Notes under the pieces: model-generated
What the model saw: only the letters and a program-made list of their open reading frames with translations
What the model was told of the DNA's origin: nothing
Databases searched by the model: none
Made by a program: the position numbers and the translations under genes
Shown here: positions 58,748-64,000 of the stretch, piece by piece
Layout: the number at the start of each line of letters is the position of its first letter
Position numbering within the stretch: position 1 is the first letter of the stretch
NCBI GenBank assembly: GCA_018713365.1
Contig: DVOU01000040.1
Coordinates: forward strand, 1-64,000
Source of the DNA: Pullichristensenella excrementipullorum
Lineage (GTDB): Bacteria; Bacillota; Clostridia; Christensenellales; Aristaeellaceae
Length of the DNA stretch: 64,000 nucleotides
Reading direction: 5' to 3'

Positions 58748-59130
58748 GCGTGGGGGAAGATGGGAAACGCCGCGCGAGGGGCGAGCTTGCGTGCAAAGAC
58801 GGGGAAACGCCCAAGGGATGCCTTGCGCGTGGGCCTGCCTTGCGCGCGGGAAGAGGAGCGGATAGACAGGGGCGTTTTGCGCGCGGAAAGATGGGGGAAC
58901 GACCGGCGAAGGGGCGCTTTTGCGCGGAGAGGCGGGGAACGCCCCCAAAGGATGCGCTTGCGCGCGGTCTGCTTTTCGCGCGGGAAAGAGAAGCGAATAA
59001 GCAGGGGCGCTTTGCGCGCGCAACGACGGGAAATGGCCTGCGAAGCAGCGCCTCTTGCGTGCAGAGAGCAGGGGAACGGCCCACGAGGGATGCGCTTGCG
59101 CGCGGTGGCCTTGCGCGCGGGAAAGAGAAG
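58741..59130. repeat. Three-unit tandem repeat, about 123-135 bp per unit
   Basis: Units 58741-58872, 58873-59007 and 59008-59130. Each begins CG(T/C)TTTGCG and contains GGGGAACG.CC, GGATGC..TTGCGCGCGG and a GCGCGGGAA.GAG.AGCG end; the first two also share AGCGGATAGACAGGGG-like or AGCGAATAAGCAGGGG tails. Identity is imperfect. The block fills the gap between two terminators and holds no credible gene. Confidence 0.75.
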
Positions 59131-59165
59131 CGCCTCCCGCCCCGACCGGGGAAGGAGGCGCTTTT
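59128..59165. terminator. Hairpin terminator between convergent units
   Basis: AAGCGCCTCC (59128-59137) pairs with GGAGGCGCTT (59154-59163), followed by TTTT on the plus strand. It lies 12 bases past the stop of the minus-strand VanW-type gene. Confidence 0.7.
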
Positions 59166-59176
59166 GCGCGCGGCGG

Positions 59177-60202
59177 TCACCACCACACGGGATCGTCGGA
59201 GAAGGTCGGCGCGTCGTCTGCGCCCGCGCCGCCGGTGACGCGGCAGGTGAGCGTGTCGCCGTCGAGCGTCAGGTGGATGGCAATGCTGCCCGCGCCGGTG
59301 TAGCGGAAGGAGAAGTCCGTGCCGGCGTTGTAGTCCACGAGGATGGCGTCGGCGGAGGAGGAGACGTAGTTCTGGCTGTATCGGCTTCCGTAGGTGGACT
59401 TTTCCACGATGGCGATGTCCGCCATGTCCTTCACCGCCAGCCACACGGCGCTGGCCGCCTGCGCCACGCCGCCGCCCACCACCTCCACGCCGCGCCCATT
59501 GACGGCGCGCTGATAGCCGCGCTCCGCTGTGCGCGCGCCGACGAGGGCGTTGAAGGAGAAGGCGTCGCCGCTTGACAGCACCGTGCCGTCGATGGCCTGC
59601 GCCGCCAGCGATACGTTGCCCAAAAGCGCCTGCGTGCCCTCCACGCGGATGCTCGCCTCGCCCAGCACCGCGCCGGCGGAGACGCCGCCGAAGTTCAGCG
59701 TGCAGATCACCTCGCCCCCGGAGATGTACATGGCGATGGTCATGTCGCCGTGGAAGTTGGTAAAGGCAAAGTCCATGCCCGCCGCCTCGTCCACGAGGAT
59801 GGCGTCGTCGCTGCTCTCCACATAATCCTGATTGTAGCGGCTGCCGTAGGTCTTTTTTTCGTCGTAGGAAATGCCGTCCACCTGCTGAAGGGCCAGATAG
59901 AGCGTGCTGGCTGCCTGCGCCACGCCGCCGCCCACCACGCGCGCGCCGCGCCCGTTGAGGGCGGACTGGTAGCCGCGCTCCGCCGTGCGCGCGCCCACGG
60001 TGTCGTTGAAGGAAAAGCTGCCGCCGTAGGGCACGAATACGCCGTTGATGGCCTCCGCCGCCAGACGGATGTTGGAGATGCGCGCGGCGGAATCGCCCAG
60101 CGGCGTGGCGGCGGCGACATACACGCCTTCCGTCCGCGCCGGCACGGGCAGGATTGTCAGGAGCAGCGAAAGCATGAGAAAAATGGTGAGACAGCGCTTC
60201 AT
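59177..60202 (-). CDS. Secreted protein with two VanW-like repeats
   Basis: A 341-residue exported protein with signal peptide MKRCLTIFLMLSLLLTILPV. Two homologous halves (about residues 35-175 and 180-325) each carry the VanW signature. The first has SFSFNDTVGARTAERGYQSA and GGGVAQAASTLYLAL; the second has AFSFNALVGARTAERGYQRA and GGGVAQAASAVWLAV. Both are followed by KTYGSRY or STYGSRY and a DAILVD segment. VanW-domain proteins occur in glycopeptide-resistance loci and many Firmicute envelopes; their function is unclear. The ATG at 60202 has GGGAGG seven bases upstream. Confidence 0.85.
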   Translation of the reverse strand: MKRCLTIFLMLSLLLTILPVPARTEGVYVAAATPLGDSAARISNIRLAAEAINGVFVPYGGSFSFNDTVGARTAERGYQSALNGRGARVVGGGVAQAASTLYLALQQVDGISYDEKKTYGSRYNQDYVESSDDAILVDEAAGMDFAFTNFHGDMTIAMYISGGEVICTLNFGGVSAGAVLGEASIRVEGTQALLGNVSLAAQAIDGTVLSSGDAFSFNALVGARTAERGYQRAVNGRGVEVVGGGVAQAASAVWLAVKDMADIAIVEKSTYGSRYSQNYVSSSADAILVDYNAGTDFSFRYTGAGSIAIHLTLDGDTLTCRVTGGAGADDAPTFSDDPVWW

Positions 60203-60244
60203 ATACACGCCTCCCTTCGTATTTTGTGCTTGGGGCGCGGAGCG

Positions 60245-60838
60245 TCAGGCCGCTTCGAGCAAGCGGTCGCCGCCGTGGTGTTTTTCCAGCGTGGAGAGCA
60301 GATATTCGCCGTCCTCGCCCTCAAAGTCGTATTCCCAGTCCGTGCCGTCCAGCCGCAGGCGGCCGTTGCCGAAGCTCTGGATGAGCAGCCGCGCCGCGAC
60401 GCCGTCCGCGTCGTAAAATTCCAGCGAATAGGCGGGCGTGTAGCCCGTGTGGAGGTCGATCGCCGCGCGGAACGGCTTGCCCGCGATCAGCGCCGCCAGC
60501 GCTTGACCGTCCTCCGGCGGCAGTTCCACGGCGGCCTCGCGGATATTTTCGGCCTCGTCCACATAGCGGTAGCGGTACACGCAGCGCTCCGCCCCGTCCA
60601 GCGAAACGAAGTGCGGCCAGAACATCTTCATCAGCAGGGCGAGGAAGAGCAGCGCCGCCAGCGTCAAAACGGCGAGAACGCCTGCCGCGACCCGCCGCGC
60701 AACGCCTGCCGGGCGCGGCGGCGCATCCCTTCCCGCGCCCGCGAACGCCATTTTGCCCAGATGGATGCAGAGAAACAGCGCCCCGACGGCCAGTACGGCC
60801 AAAATCAGCATCAGCCCCCAGTCAACGGTCTGTTCCAT
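60245..60838 (-). CDS. Small membrane protein of unknown function
   Basis: A 197-residue protein with two membrane helices (about residues 8-30 and 48-70) separated by a basic loop RDAPPRPAGVARR. A C-terminal domain of about 125 residues (CVYRYRYVDEAENIREAAVE, PAYSLEFYDADGVAARLLIQ) ends in LLEAA. I recognise no family. It lies between scpA and the VanW-type gene on the same strand, 42 bases before the latter. Confidence 0.7.
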   Translation of the reverse strand: MEQTVDWGLMLILAVLAVGALFLCIHLGKMAFAGAGRDAPPRPAGVARRVAAGVLAVLTLAALLFLALLMKMFWPHFVSLDGAERCVYRYRYVDEAENIREAAVELPPEDGQALAALIAGKPFRAAIDLHTGYTPAYSLEFYDADGVAARLLIQSFGNGRLRLDGTDWEYDFEGEDGEYLLSTLEKHHGGDRLLEAA

Positions 60839-60910
60839 GGCGCCTTCCCCCCTGCGCGAATTTCCACTTCTTGGACGCGCGCGGCGGCGGCGTGGTTCCC
60901 GTGGAACGTG

Positions 60911-60938
60911 AAAAAGCCGCCCGGCGTGGGGACGGCTC
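60911..60938 (-). terminator. Hairpin terminator after scpA
   Basis: Minus strand: AGCCGTCCCC...GGGCGGCT with a T5 tail, starting five bases beyond the scpA stop. Confidence 0.85.
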
Positions 60939-60942
60939 TGCG

Positions 60943-61695
60943 CTATTCCTGCTCCGCCTGCGGGGCGGGCGGCTCCGGGGCGTGCTGAGAGAGGTAGATC
61001 TCCTCGTAGGCATGCTCCTGCTTCACGGCCACGCGGCCCAGCTTGACCATTTCCAACAGCGCCATGAACATGGTGATCAGCTCGGCGCGGGTCATGTCCT
61101 CGTCAAACAGCTCGGAGAAGGCGAACGTGCCGCGATTCAGGCGGCGCTGTATGCGCGCCATGCAGCCGGAAACGGTGAAGCTGTCGCGCCGGATCTCGCG
61201 GCTGGCCATGCGCTCGCCAGCTTCCTGCGCCCGGGCGCGCTCCAGTACGCGCAGAAAGGCGCGTTGCAGTTTTTCCAGCGTCAGGCCGGTGATCTCCGTC
61301 ACCGGCGGGGGCAGCGGGTATTCCTCCGGCAATTTGGTGATGAGGGCGCGCGCCTGCTTTTCCAGTTCCTGCATGCGCCCGGAGATCTCCTTGAACTGGC
61401 GGTATTCCTCCAGCTGACGGATGAGGGCTTCCTCGGGCGAAAGCTCGTTTTCGTCCTCCGGCTTGGGCGGCTTGGGCAGCATGGCGCGGGATTTGATCTC
61501 CAGAAGCGTTGCCGCCATCTGCAAAAACTCGCTGGCCGAATCCATGTCCAGTTCGTCCACCAGCTTCATCGATTCCAGATACTGTTCGGTGATCTCGGAG
61601 ACGAAGATGTCGTGGATGTCCACCTTGGCGTGGGTGATGAGCGTCAAAAGCAGGTCCAGCGGCCCGTCGAACTGCTTGAGGGAGACGATGTACAT
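60943..61695 (-). CDS. scpA: Segregation and condensation protein A
   Basis: A 250-residue kleisin that bridges the Smc head domains in chromosome condensation. N-terminal YIVSLKQFDGPLDLLLTLIT and DIHDIFVSEITEQYLESM, then DMDSASEFLQMAATLLEIKSRAMLP, are diagnostic; the middle is a charged helical region and the C-terminal winged helix includes ELITMFMALLEMVKLGRV. Twelve bases separate it from the M50 protease gene. The usual neighbour scpB does not follow; a terminator and an unknown gene do. Confidence 0.95.
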   Translation of the reverse strand: MYIVSLKQFDGPLDLLLTLITHAKVDIHDIFVSEITEQYLESMKLVDELDMDSASEFLQMAATLLEIKSRAMLPKPPKPEDENELSPEEALIRQLEEYRQFKEISGRMQELEKQARALITKLPEEYPLPPPVTEITGLTLEKLQRAFLRVLERARAQEAGERMASREIRRDSFTVSGCMARIQRRLNRGTFAFSELFDEDMTRAELITMFMALLEMVKLGRVAVKQEHAYEEIYLSQHAPEPPAPQAEQE

Positions 61696-61707
61696 GTCCT
61701 CCCCCTC

Positions 61708-62574
61708 CTAGAGCGCGCCCAGCGCGCGCAGCACGGCCTCCGCGCCCGAGCCGAGGATGGCGAAGGCCCCGTTGGTGACAAAGCCCAGCGCCTCGCCCAG
61801 TATCCCGGACAGCACCAGCACCAGCATCACCACATAGCCCACCTGCGCCGCGCGCGCCGAGGAATAGAGACTGCGGCGCAGCACCAGATCGTTGAGTACA
61901 TGGTAGCCGTCCAGCGGCGGGATGGGGATGAGGTTGAAGATGGCCAGCACGATGTTGATCTGCACAAAGTAGGAGAGCATCTCGAACAGGTAGTAGGGCA
62001 CATTGCCCCACAGCATCTTCACGAACTCACCGGCATAGGGCGCGTAGGTGAGCAGTTCGTGGATGTACCAGTAGGTGTAGTAGCCGTCGCCGCGGTCGAT
62101 GAACACGCTGCGCATGCCGTCGGCGGTGGTGATGAAGGCGCGCGCGTCCGTGCCGAAGAGGTTCAGCGCCGTCTCGCTCACCTGCGGCAGGCGCGCAAGG
62201 GCAAAGCCCATCACGCCGTAAAGCACCAGCGCCCCGCCGAGGAAGAGGATGAGGTTCATGGTGATGCCCGCCAGCGAGACCTTTAAGTCGCACTTGCGGT
62301 AGTCGCCCTTGTAGTTGCGCGGGTTGATGGGCACCGGCTTTGCCCAGCCGAAGCCGACGATGTAGAGCATCAGAAAGCCGAGGATGTCGATGTGCTTGAG
62401 GGGGTTGAGCGTCAGCCGGCCCAGATTGCGCGCCGTGGGGTCGCCGCAGCGGTCGGCCACGTAGGCGTGGGCCGCCTCGTGCATGGACAGGGCCAGCATG
62501 CGCCCGGGCAGCGCCAGCAGGATGACCGTCAGCGTTGCCACCGGGTCGCGGAGCAATTCCTGGATGTAGTACAC
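61708..62574 (-). CDS. Site-2-protease-like M50 membrane metalloprotease
   Basis: A 288-residue polytopic protein. The zinc-binding HEAAH is at residues 32-36 (His32, Glu33, His36) in the first helix after the N-terminus, and the third ligand is in the later NLIPIPPLDG motif. It belongs to the rhomboid-like YwhC/SpoIVFB-related group often found beside scpA. The GTG at 62574 (AAGGAG seven bases upstream) is chosen over upstream ATGs. A consensus promoter lies in front. Confidence 0.92.
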   Translation of the reverse strand: MYYIQELLRDPVATLTVILLALPGRMLALSMHEAAHAYVADRCGDPTARNLGRLTLNPLKHIDILGFLMLYIVGFGWAKPVPINPRNYKGDYRKCDLKVSLAGITMNLILFLGGALVLYGVMGFALARLPQVSETALNLFGTDARAFITTADGMRSVFIDRGDGYYTYWYIHELLTYAPYAGEFVKMLWGNVPYYLFEMLSYFVQINIVLAIFNLIPIPPLDGYHVLNDLVLRRSLYSSARAAQVGYVVMLVLVLSGILGEALGFVTNGAFAILGSGAEAVLRALGAL

Positions 62575-62604
62575 GGTATTTCTCCTTCCGAAAGGTTCGC
62601 CTCC

Positions 62605-62633
62605 ATTATACATGACGCGGAACATTTTATCAA
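62605..62633 (-). promoter_or_regulatory. Promoter of the M50-scpA operon
   Basis: Minus strand: TTGATA (62633-62628), 17-bp spacer, TATAAT (62610-62605). Confidence 0.88.
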
Positions 62634-62672
62634 GGGCAGGGATATTGCGCCCCGGCGTCGAATGTATCCATT

Positions 62673-63242
62673 ATGAACGTGTACGATTTTGACAACACCA
62701 TATTGCGCGGGGATTCCACGGCCCGCTTCTTCGCCTGGTGCCTTCTGCGCGCGCCGCGCATGTGGCTGGACGCGCCGGGGCAGATCGTCAACGCCGTCCT
62801 CTTCCTTTTGAAAAAGCGGGAAAAGCAGGCGTTCAAGGAGCGCATGCTCTCCTTTCTTTCCTGCGTGGACGTGGACAGGGAGCTTGAGCGCTTCTGGGCA
62901 AAAAACCTTGCCCGTGTCAAGCCGTTTTACCGGGAGAAACACCGCGAAGACGACGTGGTCATCTCCGCCTCGCCGGAATTTCTCATCCGCCCGGCCTGCG
63001 CGCGTCTGGGGATAAGGCATGTGCTTGGCTCGCCCGTGGACAAGTATACGGGGCGCTTTTCCGGCCCCAACTGCCACGGCGCGGAGAAGGTCAGGCGCTT
63101 TCACGCCGCCTTTCCCGGGGGGAAGATCGACGAGTTTTACTCCGATTCCTACTCCGACCAGCCGCTGGCGGATCTGGCAAAGCGCGCCTACCTCGTGCGC
63201 GGGGAGGCGGTGCTGGCGTGGGATGCGAAAAAAAGGCGATAA
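62673..63242 (+). CDS. HAD-superfamily phosphatase, subfamily IB
   Basis: A 189-residue HAD hydrolase with the nucleophile motif YDFDNTILRGDST at the very N-terminus, ISASPEFLIRPACARLG as motif II, and a C-terminal EFYSDSYSDQPLADLA motif IV. The layout matches phosphoserine-phosphatase-like IB enzymes, possibly a PgpC-type phosphatidylglycerophosphatase; the substrate is uncertain. The ribosome site is weak. It stands alone between the M50 promoter and rpmG. Confidence 0.85.
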   Translation: MNVYDFDNTILRGDSTARFFAWCLLRAPRMWLDAPGQIVNAVLFLLKKREKQAFKERMLSFLSCVDVDRELERFWAKNLARVKPFYREKHREDDVVISASPEFLIRPACARLGIRHVLGSPVDKYTGRFSGPNCHGAEKVRRFHAAFPGGKIDEFYSDSYSDQPLADLAKRAYLVRGEAVLAWDAKKRR

Positions 63243-63277
63243 GTGTGTAAAATTTGCCTGTGACAGGGCTTTTCCCC

Positions 63278-63306
63278 TTGCAATCGGGGCGGAGTTGGTT
63301 TATAAT
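63278..63306 (+). promoter_or_regulatory. Promoter of rpmG-secE-nusG
   Basis: TTGCAA (63278-63283), 17-bp spacer, TATAAT (63301-63306), about 90 bases before rpmG. The leader between them contains GC-rich inverted segments. Confidence 0.9.
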
Positions 63307-63398
63307 ATACTGGTCTGTCCCGGATGGGGCTTTATTGTCGTGCAGCCCATATAAGGCGGCGCGAGGGCGCGAATCTTAAAACGGGAGGTGTCCAAGGG

Positions 63399-63560
63399 AT
63401 GGCATCTGATAAGCGAGTGAAGGTCACGCTGGCGTGCGCGGAGTGCAAGCAGCGCAATTACAATACCATGAAGAACAAGAAGAACGACCCCGACCGCCTG
63501 GAGATGAACAAGTACTGCCGCTTCTGCAAGAAGCATACCAGCCACAAGGAGACCCGCTAA
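63399..63560 (+). CDS. rpmG: 50S ribosomal protein L33
   Basis: A 53-residue L33. The four zinc-binding cysteines are present: CAEC near residue 13 and CRFC near 41, so this is the zinc-containing form. RNYNTMKNKKNDPDRLEMNK is characteristic. The ATG at 63399 is preceded by GGGAGGTG. The rpmG-secE-nusG order is the usual one in Firmicutes. Confidence 0.97.
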   Translation: MASDKRVKVTLACAECKQRNYNTMKNKKNDPDRLEMNKYCRFCKKHTSHKETR

Positions 63561-63581
63561 GGGTCAGAAGGAGTTGTCCGT

Positions 63582-63827
63582 ATGGCTAATACCGCTGAAA
63601 AGAAGAATATCTTCAAGCGCATTGGCGGCTTCTTCGCAAGGCTCGTCAAGGGCATCGGCCGCAAGTTCAAGGAGATGTTCTATGAGCTGAAGAAGGTCAC
63701 CTGGCCCACGAAGAAGGATATGATCAATTATTCCGTCGTGGTGTTGGTGTTCATCGTCATCATGGGCGTCATCATCGGCGTGATCGATCTGGGCGCTGGC
63801 AAGCTCGTCGATCTGATGGTCAGCTAA
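63582..63827 (+). CDS. secE: Preprotein translocase subunit SecE
   Basis: An 81-residue essential partner of SecY in protein export. One membrane helix (about residues 50-72) follows the conserved cytosolic motif MFYELKKVTWPTKKDMINYS, with a Lys-rich amphipathic N-terminus. Length is normal for Gram-positive SecE. It lies 21 bases after rpmG and 10 bases before nusG. Confidence 0.96.
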   Translation: MANTAEKKNIFKRIGGFFARLVKGIGRKFKEMFYELKKVTWPTKKDMINYSVVVLVFIVIMGVIIGVIDLGAGKLVDLMVS

Positions 63828-63837
63828 GGTGGCCGTC

Positions 63838-64000
63838 ATGGCTGAGAATGCAGACATCAAATGGTATGTGGTCCATACCTATTCCGGCTATGAGAACAAG
63901 GTAAAGGTCAACCTGGAAAAGGCCGTGGAAAACAACGGCATGCAGGACCTTATCCCCGAAGTGACCATCCCCACCGAAGAGGTCGTGGAGATCAAGAACA
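63838..64000 (+). CDS. nusG: Transcription elongation factor NusG, 3' end outside window
   Basis: The first 54 residues are visible: KWYVVHTYSGYENKVKVNLE, then LIPEVTIPTEEVVEIKN. This is the start of the NusG N-terminal (NGN) domain that binds RNA polymerase. The C-terminal KOW domain lies beyond the window. Confidence 0.95.
   Translation, partial: MAENADIKWYVVHTYSGYENKVKVNLEKAVENNGMQDLIPEVTIPTEEVVEIKN

Noticed and set aside
58741..59170. Small Arg/Gly-rich proteins encoded by the tandem repeat on either strand
   Set aside because: No ribosome sites, and unit lengths that are not all multiples of three break the frame between units.

Overview
The window looks like chromosomal DNA from a high-G+C, Gram-positive-type anaerobe of the Clostridia. 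The evidence is strong GGAGG ribosome sites, sigma-A promoters (TTGACA/TATAAT, 17-bp spacer), a YesM/YesN-type sensor pair, a SpoIID-like protein, an indolepyruvate:ferredoxin oxidoreductase and the rpmG-secE-nusG order. Signal peptides of the form MKK-L-rich-ALAEE and many peptide and sugar ABC importers would fit a Christensenellales/Aristaeellaceae-like gut bacterium. That placement is inference.

Layout. 0-3.2 kb is gene-poor: an edge-truncated unknown gene, one unknown protein, a degenerate tRNA-Asn-like sequence, three copies of one promoter and diverged tandem repeats. 3.2-7 kb has a GH51 arabinofuranosidase followed by three gene remnants (acetylesterase, sugar-binding protein, ArsR-type regulator). 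7-11.3 kb is a TetR-controlled heterodimeric ABC exporter. 11.5-12.4 kb has three more remnants (PfkB kinase, an unknown protein, an AraC regulator). 12.8-20.4 kb is a complete sugar ABC importer followed by an overlapping histidine kinase / response regulator / membrane-anchored binding-protein operon. 20.4-26.7 kb, minus strand, is a DUF1349 protein and an oligopeptide ABC operon whose binding protein appears circularly permuted. 26.9-31.9 kb is paaK-iorA-iorB-ACT plus a DMT transporter.

32-41 kb carries a nucleotidyltransferase, a lipoprotein, a CapD-type sugar dehydratase, a four-unit intergenic tandem repeat, a tRNA methyltransferase, a cell-wall pair (peptidoglycan-binding protein and SpoIID-SH3) and a ferredoxin. 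41-45 kb has a cysteine-cluster protein, an SH3 protein, an A+T-richer unknown gene and an AbiE toxin-antitoxin pair. 45-51 kb holds a PHP phosphoesterase, an AlkP-superfamily enzyme, gltX, galM and an exported GDPD protein. 51.5-54.6 kb has three paralogous GT2 glycosyltransferases. 54.7-58.7 kb is a second sugar ABC importer whose permease has an unusual N-terminal extension. 58.7-64 kb has a three-unit tandem repeat, a VanW-repeat protein, a membrane protein, scpA, an M50 protease, a HAD phosphatase and the start of rpmG-secE-nusG.

Together the genes describe a saccharolytic, peptide-using anaerobe. It has arabinose and other sugar uptake, oligopeptide import, ferredoxin-linked aryl-2-oxoacid metabolism, and surface polysaccharide and wall functions. 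No CRISPR array, transposase or prophage was seen. The most unusual items are the permuted OppA-like protein, the binding-protein-linked two-component operon, the clusters of truncated genes and three GC-rich intergenic tandem-repeat blocks.
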